7,751 nt of DNA from Candidatus Magasanikbacteria bacterium CG_4_10_14_0_8_um_filter_42_12 (GCA_002784795.1 PFLZ01000117.1:1-7751); one strand, 5' to 3'; counted from the first letter of the stretch, positions 1 to 5,988 are shown. Made by a program: numbers and translations. The notes: generated by a model not told the origin, from the letters alone.

Positions 1-175
1 CATCGTGTTCATATTTTTGTTTGAGCTTTAGTGTTTCTTTTTCTTCATCACTCAGTCCAATAAACAATTCATTAAATGACGAAGGAAATGCTTCATGCCC
101 ACGAGCTTGAAACCATTCTTGGACTTCTTTTGCTTTTTCAGCATATTGCATGCTGTGACAGATTGCTACTTTCAT
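1..175 (-). CDS. Small nucleoside 2-deoxyribosyltransferase-like protein (3' end outside window)
   Basis: An open frame runs from an ATG at 173-175 to the left edge without a stop, giving 58 residues of N-terminus that starts MKVAICHSMQYAEKAKEV. The pattern is a first beta strand (VAICHSM), an amphipathic helix, then GHEAFPSSFNE, followed by a charged segment rich in E and K. This resembles the small Rossmann-like proteins often annotated as nucleoside 2-deoxyribosyltransferase-like or DUF4406, in which a GSM-type motif follows strand 1; here the motif is HSM. The start codon overlaps the stop of the NUDIX gene as ATGA (172-175), so the two are probably translationally coupled. The catalytic part of the family lies outside the window, so enzyme activity cannot be judged. 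That it is a real gene is fairly sure; the family call is tentative. Confidence 0.7.
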   Translation of the reverse strand, partial: MKVAICHSMQYAEKAKEVQEWFQARGHEAFPSSFNELFIGLSDEEKETLKLKQKYEHD

Positions 176-612
176 ATAATATTGTATTTTTCAAACCAAT
201 ATTTCCAGACAGGTTCGAGTGTGAGTGTTTTTATCTGTTCTTTGGTATACCACCCAATTGATTTTACTTCTCGAACATTTGTCTCGTCTACATCTCCCTC
301 AATACTTCCTTCATACAGATACCAAGAATGAACTTCTATGCCACGTCTACACCAGTTCCAATCAAGTTCTTCGTCTGCTGTAAGTAAAGTGACATTTGTT
401 AGTTGAAAGCCTGTTTCTTCTTGCACTTCACGTCGGACGGCATCTTCTGACAGTTCTCCTTCATCAATATGCCCTGCTGGACCAGCAAAGCCAAATGGAG
501 GCGTATTCCGTTCTATCAATAGATATGTGTCGCCACGCTTAATCATTGCTCCAACTGAATAGTGCATATCTTTTCCATTGTGAGATGTTCCTACTTTTGG
601 AGTTGCTGACAT
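172..612 (-). CDS. NUDIX hydrolase
   Basis: This is a 146-residue single-domain NUDIX protein, a family that hydrolyses nucleoside diphosphates linked to another group X, with Mg2+ or Mn2+ bound by the NUDIX-box glutamates. The box GX5EX7REUXEEXGU is complete at residues 47-69: G47, E53, then R61 E62 V Q E65 E66 T G68 F69. It is preceded by the usual strand YLLIERN and GFAGPAGH. Substrate cannot be read from the sequence; the size suits MutT-like or ADP-sugar enzymes. I chose the ATG at 610-612, one base after the RNase H stop. An in-frame ATG at 625-627 would add five residues and overlap the preceding gene by 14 bases. Neither has a well-placed Shine-Dalgarno; a GAGGT lies 14 bases before the upstream ATG. 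The stop is TGA and overlaps the next gene. Confidence 0.92.
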   Translation of the reverse strand: MSATPKVGTSHNGKDMHYSVGAMIKRGDTYLLIERNTPPFGFAGPAGHIDEGELSEDAVRREVQEETGFQLTNVTLLTADEELDWNWCRRGIEVHSWYLYEGSIEGDVDETNVREVKSIGWYTKEQIKTLTLEPVWKYWFEKYNII

Positions 613-613
613 A

Positions 614-1015
614 TTACATGCGTGCATCGAGCACTTTATTTACCTCTGCATCGGCTTCTTTATTCCCGGCGCGAAGGGTATGTTTGATGGTGACTTTTTT
701 AAACTGTTGCATCAGATTCCAGCATTTGAGAAAGAGTGGCTGGATGTTGGGATGTTTTACTTTCCATCGTCTGTTCAGTTGTTCGACAACGAGCTTACTG
801 TCAGCGACGAGAACAATTTCAGTGCCACCCAGTTCTTTTGCTTTTGTGAGAGCTGAAATCACTGCAGAATATTCTGCAAAATTATTTGTTTGAATACCAA
901 GATATTCGCCGTAGGATGCAAGAATCTTTCCTGTATCATCTTTTATGACAATGCCTGATGCCGAAGGTCCTGGGTTGTTCCGAGAGCCTCCGTCTGTGTG
1001 AAGAAATAATTTCAT
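614..1015 (-). CDS. rnhA: RNase HI-type ribonuclease
   Basis: The protein has 133 residues and the RNase H fold. It is expected to cut the RNA strand of RNA-DNA hybrids, for example Okazaki primers and R-loops, using two metal ions. The four acidic catalytic positions are visible: D8 in TDGGSRNNPGP, E48 in NNFAEYSA, D72 in VADSKLV and D122 in NKEADAEVN. It is shorter than E. coli RNase HI (155 residues), and the region between D72 and D122 lacks a clear basic handle, as in the compact RnhA-like or YpeP-like group, so substrate preference may differ from the E. coli enzyme. It lies 65 bases after recJ, separated by a long hairpin, and one base before the NUDIX start. No Shine-Dalgarno is visible before the ATG. 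The symbol is assigned by family resemblance, not by proven orthology. Confidence 0.9.
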   Translation of the reverse strand: MKLFLHTDGGSRNNPGPSASGIVIKDDTGKILASYGEYLGIQTNNFAEYSAVISALTKAKELGGTEIVLVADSKLVVEQLNRRWKVKHPNIQPLFLKCWNLMQQFKKVTIKHTLRAGNKEADAEVNKVLDARM

Positions 1016-1018
1016 ATA

Positions 1019-1092
1019 GAGAAAGCTTAGAAAGCCTGGGAGGCTTGGAAAGCGTAGAATGCAAAAGCCTTCTGGATTTTCTAAGCATTCTC
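1019..1092. repeat. Long imperfect hairpin across the recJ stop and the recJ-rnhA gap
   Basis: The arms 1019-1046 and 1065-1092 pair over 28 positions. I count 22 Watson-Crick pairs, four pairs that become G-U wobbles in plus-sense RNA, and two mismatches. The longest uninterrupted block is GCTTAGAAA (1025-1033) against TTTCTAAGC (1078-1086). The apex is about 18 bases. Nested in the left arm is a smaller perfect hairpin, AAGCCT-GGG-AGGCTT (1032-1046). The element contains the recJ stop codon (1081-1083) and the last few recJ codons. The short motif GAAAGC recurs at 1021, 1030 and 1048. There is no strong T-run on either side, so a classic intrinsic terminator is unlikely. A dispersed palindromic repeat or an mRNA-stabilising structure fits better. 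Confidence 0.7.
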
Positions 1093-2862
1093 GGCCTTCC
1101 TAATATCTGTAATAGTTAATTGCAATTCACGATTGCCGTTCCATTCGTTGATTCCTATCTCACATACTATATCAACATGGTCACCAGCTTTCAATACTTT
1201 GCTCCAATCATTGCCATCGCCACGAGTTGCATCGGCGAGACCCCAGCCGATTGCTTTGTGCATTTTTTTGGAATGATGTTGGAGGACCATTTTCAGATGT
1301 CCTCGTTTTTTCCCAATAGATTGGACAGAAAAAATCGTGACATCTTTTGCCAGATACAGTGGTTTTGGATTTGCTTGGCCAAATGGGGAAAATTTTTCAA
1401 GCAGATCATAGAGTTCCCATGTCACATTGTCGAGATCTACTTCTGCGTCGATTATTAGTTTTGGTGCGAGATCCATGCTTTCTGTTTTTGCTATAAACAT
1501 CCCAGTCAATGCTGTTTGAAATGCTTCCTTTTTTTCAGGAGCTGCAAGAGTAAATCCACATGCCATAGGATGGCCGCCAAATTTATCAAAATATTCCGGC
1601 ATGGATTGGATAGCCTCTATCATGTTGAATCCTTCGACACTTCTGCCTGAGCCCATGATACCCGCATCATTGCTGGTCATAGCGATGACTGGTTTGCCAT
1701 AGAGACTTTTTATTCTGCTTGCGACAAGCCCAACCACGCCAGGATTCCAGCTTTCATGAAAGACAAAAAGCACTGGTGCATCCATTTGTTCCAGTTCTAC
1801 TTGTCGCGTTGCTTCTGCCACATACATTTCTGTCATGGCTTGGCGTTCGATATTATTTTGATTGAGTTTGTAGGCGAGATCCACGGCTTCTGTGGGGCTC
1901 GTGGTGGTAAAGAGATTGTAGGCGACATTCGCATGATCAATACGTCCTGCTGCGTTGATCCATGGTGCGATTTTGAACCCAATGGTTTCTTCGGTAATTG
2001 GATATTTGAGGGAGCCATCATTGTGCATGATGCCTGCTTCGATAAGCAATTTTCGGAGACCAATTCGTTTTGCTTTGTTCATGACGATCAGTCCATATTT
2101 TGTCAGTGTGCGAGATTCACCGAGGAGGGGTACCATATCTGCAACGGTTGCAATGGCGACCATGTCGAGAAGCCATTTTTCTGCAGCTGCATGCGTTTCA
2201 CCACTTGGGAGTGTCTCATGCGATTCGGCATGTTTTTTGAACATTGCTTGGAGTACTTTGAACGCCACAGCACCACCAGCGAGTGTTTTGTCAGGATATG
2301 GTTCGCCATCAATTTTTGGATGGATGATTGCTACTGCGGCGGGCAGTGTTTCTGGAATAGAGTGGTGGTCGGTAATTATTACATCAACACCGAGTTCATT
2401 GGCAAGTGCTACTTCCGGTGTATTGCTGATGCCACAGTCACATGTGATGATAAGCTTGGTCCCTATTTCATGAAGATGTCGTACCGTGTTCATGTTCAGG
2501 CCATATCCTTCGGTTTCTCGATGGGGAATATAGATATCTGTGTTTTCATACCCAAGGGAGCGAAACATTGTCGTCAGAATAGTGGCACCAGACACACCAT
2601 CAGCATCATAATCTCCGTGTACCGTAATTCGTTCGTTTTGTTCGATCGCATTGTTGATTCGTGCAACAGCCTTTTCCATATCCTGAAACAAGTATGGATC
2701 GTGTACATCACGGCTGTAGTCTGGACCGAGGAAGATGTCGATGTCTTCTTGTTTTTGTAAATCTCGATGATATAACAACGTTGCCACAATGGCAGGTAGC
2801 TCTGGATGCTCGTCGAGAAAAGATTGTGGGGGAGTGTCCAGTACGGACCATTGTTTTTCCAT
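1081..2862 (-). CDS. recJ: Single-stranded-DNA-specific 5'-3' exonuclease RecJ
   Basis: RecJ degrades single-stranded DNA 5' to 3' in recombination and repair. The 593 residues match the usual length. The DHH phosphoesterase core is present in order: HGDYDADG at 82-89, DCG at 142-144, ITDHH at 163-167 (the family name motif), HPK at 181-183 and LAGGAVAFK at 194-202. The second (DHHA1) domain follows, with the motifs WNPGVVGLVASRI and FGGHPMACGF. The C-terminal ~120 residues look like the RecJ OB-fold that guides single-stranded DNA. All metal-binding aspartates and histidines that I can place are intact. No Shine-Dalgarno precedes the ATG. The gene begins 14 bases from the edge of a 120-base palindrome that carries a promoter-like sequence, and its stop lies inside another hairpin. 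Long plus-strand frames opposite it are shadows. Confidence 0.97.
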   Translation of the reverse strand: MEKQWSVLDTPPQSFLDEHPELPAIVATLLYHRDLQKQEDIDIFLGPDYSRDVHDPYLFQDMEKAVARINNAIEQNERITVHGDYDADGVSGATILTTMFRSLGYENTDIYIPHRETEGYGLNMNTVRHLHEIGTKLIITCDCGISNTPEVALANELGVDVIITDHHSIPETLPAAVAIIHPKIDGEPYPDKTLAGGAVAFKVLQAMFKKHAESHETLPSGETHAAAEKWLLDMVAIATVADMVPLLGESRTLTKYGLIVMNKAKRIGLRKLLIEAGIMHNDGSLKYPITEETIGFKIAPWINAAGRIDHANVAYNLFTTTSPTEAVDLAYKLNQNNIERQAMTEMYVAEATRQVELEQMDAPVLFVFHESWNPGVVGLVASRIKSLYGKPVIAMTSNDAGIMGSGRSVEGFNMIEAIQSMPEYFDKFGGHPMACGFTLAAPEKKEAFQTALTGMFIAKTESMDLAPKLIIDAEVDLDNVTWELYDLLEKFSPFGQANPKPLYLAKDVTIFSVQSIGKKRGHLKMVLQHHSKKMHKAIGWGLADATRGDGNDWSKVLKAGDHVDIVCEIGINEWNGNRELQLTITDIRKAENA

Positions 2863-2876
2863 ATACGAATGTTGTG

Positions 2877-2996
2877 ATACTAATATACGAATGCATGCTA
2901 ATAATACTAATGGCTACGAATATTTGCAAAAGAAAGTCCTTCTTAAGATATATTTGTATACCATTAGTATATTGGTACCCATTCGTAGATTAGGAT
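2877..2996. repeat. 120-base imperfect palindrome between recJ and the upstream membrane-protein gene
   Basis: Two arms of about 47 bases (2877-2923 and 2950-2996) are inverted copies with scattered mismatches and one or two single-base bulges. Perfect blocks include TACGAATG (2886-2893) against CATTCGTA (2980-2987), and ATACTAATGG (2904-2913) against CCATTAGTAT (2961-2970). TACGAATAT (2915-2923) pairs with ATATTTGTA (2950-2958) with one wobble. The 26-base centre holds its own mini-hairpin, AAGAA (2930-2934) with TTCTT (2940-2944). The 9-mer ATACGAATG occurs twice in direct order, at 2863-2871 and 2885-2893, so the element is built from short ACGAAT and ACTAAT units. It fills nearly all of the 140-base gap, has no coding capacity, and is more AT-rich than its neighbours. 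Confidence 0.8.
2901..2929 (-). promoter_or_regulatory. Candidate recJ promoter inside the palindrome
   Basis: Reading the minus strand, a -35-like TTGCAA (2924-2929) is followed after exactly 17 bases by a -10-like TATTAT (2901-2906), which matches TATAAT at five of six positions. Transcription would start near 2894, giving a leader of about 30 bases before the recJ ATG. The -35 is only 4 of 6, and in AT-rich DNA such matches arise by chance, so this is a candidate only. Confidence 0.4.
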
Positions 2997-3002
2997 TACA
3001 CA

Positions 3003-3395
3003 TTAAATAAAATCCCAATATGAATCAGCGAGAAATATTGTAAAGACAAAAAAGGTGATATCAAAGCTGTAGAGTCGTGCAAGATCTACTGGTTGGAGTT
3101 GATATGCGAGAAGGAGGATACCAAAGAGCATCCAGTGTATAATCGGTCGCTTGAGTGGGGAAATGCGTTCTGCTGTGGGTATCCTGGTTCTGAGTTTCAA
3201 GCACCAAAGCGTATACACCGCCGTCCATGGAGCGACAAAATACCACTGGGCAACAGCCATATCCACTCTACAGTAGTCCATAATGAGAAAGTACGCAAAG
3301 AACAGACAGAAGCCAATAAAAAAAAGAAATATCACTTCTAGCTGATAGATATGATGTGGATGAAGTTCGTTGTGTGATTTTTGCATTGTTGCCAT
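3003..3395 (-). CDS. Four-helix membrane protein of unknown function
   Basis: I do not recognise a family for this 130-residue protein. A short N-terminal tail with four histidines (HNELHPHH at 8-15) precedes four likely transmembrane segments, near residues 18-39, 49-67, 85-101 and 106-124. A basic loop lies between helices 2 and 3 (KLRTRIPTAERISPLKRP, 67-84). By the positive-inside rule this loop should be cytoplasmic, so both ends would be outside. Helix 1 is rich in phenylalanine and leucine; the DYCRVD segment follows it. It starts five bases after the stop of a 32-residue membrane peptide gene, in a string that also holds lepA and an asparaginase-like gene, so co-expression is likely. 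An alternative ATG lies three codons in (M4). Neither start has a visible Shine-Dalgarno. The gene is probably real because of its clear membrane pattern and packing; its role is unknown. Confidence 0.75.
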   Translation of the reverse strand: MATMQKSHNELHPHHIYQLEVIFLFFIGFCLFFAYFLIMDYCRVDMAVAQWYFVAPWTAVYTLWCLKLRTRIPTAERISPLKRPIIHWMLFGILLLAYQLQPVDLARLYSFDITFFVFTIFLADSYWDFI

Positions 3396-3400
3396 GCGTA

Positions 3401-3499
3401 TTAGCTATAAAATGCTGGAAGGATACTAAAAAAGATCATACTCAAAATTGCGATAGCAGAGATGATAAGCCATGATACACGAAGATGTTTGTGGTGCAT
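3401..3499 (-). CDS. Small single-pass membrane peptide (32 residues)
   Basis: A short frame starts at the ATG at 3497-3499 and ends with TAA at 3401-3403. The product begins MHHKHLRVSW, continues with an unbroken hydrophobic stretch of about 20 residues (LIISAIAILSMIFFSILPAF, 11-30), and ends YS. The basic start followed by one helix predicts a single-pass protein with its N-terminus inside. The frame sits exactly in the gap between the asparaginase-like gene (7 bases before) and the four-helix gene (5 bases after), a spacing that matches the other junctions of the unit. Without it this gap would be an odd 111 bases. No family name can be given. It could be an accessory subunit of the four-helix protein. 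A chance frame remains possible, because no Shine-Dalgarno is visible. Confidence 0.6.
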   Translation of the reverse strand: MHHKHLRVSWLIISAIAILSMIFFSILPAFYS

Positions 3500-3506
3500 A
3501 GAGACA

Positions 3507-4001
3507 TTAGTTAGATGAGAGTTCTTCAAATACGCCTGTTTGTTTATTTTTTCGTACGTTTGACCACTGGAAGTACCGACCGTTCATTGCTATATACACA
3601 CCAGGTTCGAGTGTTTGGGCGAATGCAATAGCGCTTCCAAGATTGAACTGTCCATCAGAACTTCCGAACGTATATGGAATCATTGCTCCCGTGAGGACTA
3701 TTGTTTTATCATGAATTTCGGTTGCTAGGAGTTGGGCTGTTTCGACCATTGTATCAGTTCCGTGTGTGATCACGATCTTATCTTCTTCTGTTTTTTGGCA
3801 ATGATCGAGAATGATATGACGATCTTCACGTGTCATGAAGAGACTGTCTATCATCATGAGGGTTCTGACATCGATATGGACATGGGATCTTCCTCGTTTG
3901 AGCATTTCCAAAATGTGCGTGTTGTTAAAGATCAGTTCTCCTGTGAGTTCGTTGTATTCTTTGTCAAATGTGCCTCCTGTGACGAAAAGTTTTATATCCA
4001 T
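3507..4001 (-). CDS. Half-size L-asparaginase-fold protein (N-terminal domain only)
   Basis: The 164 residues correspond to the N-terminal domain of L-asparaginases, which are normally about 330 residues and hydrolyse asparagine to aspartate and ammonia. Visible motifs are TGGT at 8-11 (T11 matches the nucleophile T12 of E. coli AnsB), HGTDTM at 80-85 (T82 and D83 match T89 and D90), LTGAMIPY at 103-110, SDGQFNL at 115-121, and K151 in NVRKNK, matching K162. The catalytic set of this domain is thus intact, but the C-terminal domain that supplies further active-site contacts is absent. The stop is a clean TAA followed at once by another gene, so this looks like a natural short family rather than a broken gene. 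I chose the ATG at 3999-4001 because MDIKLFVTGGT matches the usual family start; an ATG at 4011-4013 would add four residues. It follows lepA closely. Whether it acts on asparagine is unknown. Confidence 0.88.
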   Translation of the reverse strand: MDIKLFVTGGTFDKEYNELTGELIFNNTHILEMLKRGRSHVHIDVRTLMMIDSLFMTREDRHIILDHCQKTEEDKIVITHGTDTMVETAQLLATEIHDKTIVLTGAMIPYTFGSSDGQFNLGSAIAFAQTLEPGVYIAMNGRYFQWSNVRKNKQTGVFEELSSN

Positions 4002-4019
4002 ATATGAAAACATGAATGA

Positions 4020-5810
4020 TTAACGTTTTAATACTGCAAGATATGCTTCTGTAGGAATTTCTACCTTTCCTTTCCCCATTGCCATCATTTTCTTTTTTCC
4101 TTTTTTTTGCTTTTCAAGCAGTTTTCTTTTTCGTGTGACATCTCCACCGTACAATTTTGCCGTAACATCTTTTCTCAGAGCGGATATTTTTTCTCCTGCG
4201 ATGACTTTGCCTCCGATGGTTGCTTGTATTTTGATCACAAATTGTTGTCGTGGAAGGGTGTCTTTGAGTGAGTTCACGATTTTTTTTCCGACATTGTGTG
4301 CTTCGTCTCGCCAGACGAGGAGCGACAGCGCTTCGACTGGTTCTTCTGCAATCAAAATATCCATTTTGACAACGTCAGATTTTCGATAATCTTTGAAATC
4401 ATAATTCATGGAAGCATAGCCACTTGAGACGCTTTTTAACTTATCATAAAAATCGGTGATAAGCGGTGCCAGTGGCATTTGATAATGGAGCATTGCTCGT
4501 TGTGATGAACCACTACTGAGATATTCAGTATTTGCATAGATTCCTTTTCTTTCTGCAATCAGACTCATGATATTCCCAATATAATTTTCTGGGACGATGA
4601 TATCTACATCCATCCATGGTTCTTCAATATGTTCTATTTGCTGTACGTCTGGAAGATCTTGTGGACTTTTGATGGTGAGCTCTTCTCCATTTGTTTTGAA
4701 AATATGATAGGCAACACTTGGCACGGTCGCAATAATATCTATTTCAAATTCTCGTCTGAGGCGTTCTTGGAAAATTTCCAGATGCAACATGCCAAGGAAT
4801 CCACAACGAAATCCAAAGCCAAGTGCTTGGGAATGTTCTGGTTCAAAGAAAAGAGCAGAGTCATTCAATTTTAATTTGTCCATGGCATCGCGCATCTCAC
4901 TATACGCATCTCCTTCGTTCGGAAAGACGCCGGCAAAGACCATCGGTTTGACTTCTTTGTATCCTGGCAATTGTGCTGCAGCCGGTGTTTTTTCTAACGT
5001 AATCGTGTCACCAACACGAACATTGCCAATTTCTTTGAGACCACTGACAACATATCCTGTATGTCCGTTTTCGAGCATCTTGTCAGAAACCATCTTTGGC
5101 GCATAGTGTCCTACATCCAGCGCTTCGGCAACTTTGCCGCTGCCCATGAATTTGATGCGGTCTCCTTTTGTTATTTCTCCATCTTGCATTCTCACTGATG
5201 CGATCACACCACGGTAATCATCAAAGAATGAATCAAAAATAAGTGCACGTGCAGGCGATGTTTTCGTATTTAGTGGTGCTGGAACTTGGTCGATGACAGC
5301 AGCAAGGACCTCTGGGACACCTTCGCCAGTTTTTCCAGAACAACTGAGAATGTCTTCCCGTTTGCAACCGATCAGATGAATAATTTCTTCTGCAACTTTT
5401 TCTGGATTTGCATTTGGCAAATCTATTTTATTCATTACGGGGATGATAGTGAGGTTTTGTTCGATAGCAAGATACAAATTTGCAATCGTTTGTGCCTGCA
5501 CGCCTTGGCTCGCATCGACGAGGAGAATCGCTCCTTCGACTGCAGCAAGAGATCGTGATACTTCGTATGAAAAATCAACATGGCCTGGTGTATCAATGAG
5601 ATTCAAGATATGGCCTTGATAGAGCATGCGGACTGGTTGAAGTTTTATCGTAATGCCACGTTCTTGTTCGATATCCATGGTATCGAGGAGTTGGTTTTTC
5701 ATGTTTCGTTTATCGATCGTACCGGTAACTTCAAGAAATCGATCCGCGAGGGTCGATTTGCCATGGTCGATATGGGCAATGATGCAAAAATTTCGTATCT
5801 TGTCTGTCAT
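4020..5810 (-). CDS. lepA: Elongation factor 4 (LepA), ribosome-associated GTPase
   Basis: LepA is a translational GTPase that binds the ribosome; roles proposed for it are back-translocation and help with initiation or 30S biogenesis. The 596 residues are full length. The GTPase motifs are visible: AHIDHGKST at 12-20, RGITI at 51-55, DTPGH at 73-77 (H77 being the catalytic histidine), NKID at 127-130, and SGKTG at 158-162, where SAKTG is more common. An EF-G-like beta-barrel and domains III and V follow (GFRCGFLGMLH and the IEEPWM region). The LepA-specific C-terminal domain is present, with AKLYGGDVTRKRKLLEKQ and a lysine-rich stretch. It is preceded by AGGA (5820-5823), nine bases before the ATG, the only Shine-Dalgarno-like site at a gene start here, and by a good promoter. 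It heads a unit with the asparaginase-like gene six or 18 bases downstream, depending on that gene's start. Confidence 0.98.
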   Translation of the reverse strand: MTDKIRNFCIIAHIDHGKSTLADRFLEVTGTIDKRNMKNQLLDTMDIEQERGITIKLQPVRMLYQGHILNLIDTPGHVDFSYEVSRSLAAVEGAILLVDASQGVQAQTIANLYLAIEQNLTIIPVMNKIDLPNANPEKVAEEIIHLIGCKREDILSCSGKTGEGVPEVLAAVIDQVPAPLNTKTSPARALIFDSFFDDYRGVIASVRMQDGEITKGDRIKFMGSGKVAEALDVGHYAPKMVSDKMLENGHTGYVVSGLKEIGNVRVGDTITLEKTPAAAQLPGYKEVKPMVFAGVFPNEGDAYSEMRDAMDKLKLNDSALFFEPEHSQALGFGFRCGFLGMLHLEIFQERLRREFEIDIIATVPSVAYHIFKTNGEELTIKSPQDLPDVQQIEHIEEPWMDVDIIVPENYIGNIMSLIAERKGIYANTEYLSSGSSQRAMLHYQMPLAPLITDFYDKLKSVSSGYASMNYDFKDYRKSDVVKMDILIAEEPVEALSLLVWRDEAHNVGKKIVNSLKDTLPRQQFVIKIQATIGGKVIAGEKISALRKDVTAKLYGGDVTRKRKLLEKQKKGKKKMMAMGKGKVEIPTEAYLAVLKR

Positions 5811-5819
5811 AAAAATTTA

Positions 5820-5823
5820 TCCT
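5820..5823 (-). promoter_or_regulatory. Shine-Dalgarno-like AGGA of lepA
   Basis: On the minus strand AGGA lies nine bases before the lepA ATG (5808-5810). It supports that start and is notable because the other gene starts in the window lack a well-placed purine-rich site. Confidence 0.6.
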
Positions 5824-5855
5824 ATCGTAGCGTTAACGAAGGCGGATATGAGCGT

Positions 5856-5884
5856 AGTGTAGCGAATTTTTGGTGTCTTGGCAA
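5856..5884 (-). promoter_or_regulatory. Sigma-70-type promoter of lepA
   Basis: On the minus strand TTGCCA (5879-5884, five of six to TTGACA) is separated by exactly 17 bases from TACACT (5856-5861, four of six to TATAAT). The predicted start is near 5848, giving a leader of about 38 bases that contains the AGGA site. It lies just downstream of the murJ terminator, where a new promoter is needed. The leader also contains the 8-base palindrome CGTTAACG (5831-5838), which has no assigned role. Confidence 0.6.
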
Positions 5885-5924
5885 GGGGGGATACTCTTGA
5901 CCGTTGCCTCTATACGTGAGTCTT

Positions 5925-5956
5925 AAAAAGCCACGAATATATATTCGTGGCTTTTT
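5925..5956. terminator. Bidirectional intrinsic terminator after murJ
   Basis: A perfect 32-base palindrome, AAAAAGCCACGAATAT followed by its exact reverse complement. RNA from either strand would form a stem from GCCACG outwards and end in a run of five U, so it can stop transcription in both directions. On the minus strand it lies 32 bases past the murJ stop, which makes murJ the obvious client. It also isolates murJ from the lepA promoter. Confidence 0.9.
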
Positions 5957-5988
5957 GTTATATGCTATATGATTTCTGTTACAAGACA

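Noticed and set aside
172..174. Recoded UGA (glycine), as in Gracilibacteria or Absconditabacteria
   Set aside because: The TGA ends the NUDIX gene at a sensible length and overlaps the next ATG. No in-frame TGA occurs inside the conserved genes, and other stops are TAA or TAG.
1032..1046. Intrinsic terminator for recJ (AAGCCT-GGG-AGGCTT)
   Set aside because: On the minus strand the stem is followed by TTCTAAGCTTTCTC rather than a continuous T-run, and the hairpin is part of a larger palindrome. Efficient termination is doubtful, so it was kept as a repeat.
1756..2760. 334-residue plus-strand open frame opposite recJ
   Set aside because: Its product is rich in C, H, F and W with no recognisable domain, and it lies entirely opposite the well-supported recJ. 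It is a codon-usage shadow.
2863..3000. CRISPR array suggested by repeated ACGAATG motifs
   Set aside because: The repeats are only 8-10 bases, irregularly spaced and arranged as one inverted repeat, without uniform spacers.
3507..4013. Asparaginase gene truncated by mutation (pseudogene)
   Set aside because: The frame ends at a clean TAA, the following bases encode an unrelated peptide gene in close spacing, and the active-site residues of the domain are intact. A natural short form is more likely.
5580..5900. 106-residue plus-strand frame opposite the lepA start and promoter
   Set aside because: It overlaps the conserved lepA GTPase N-terminus and the promoter region, with no family resemblance.
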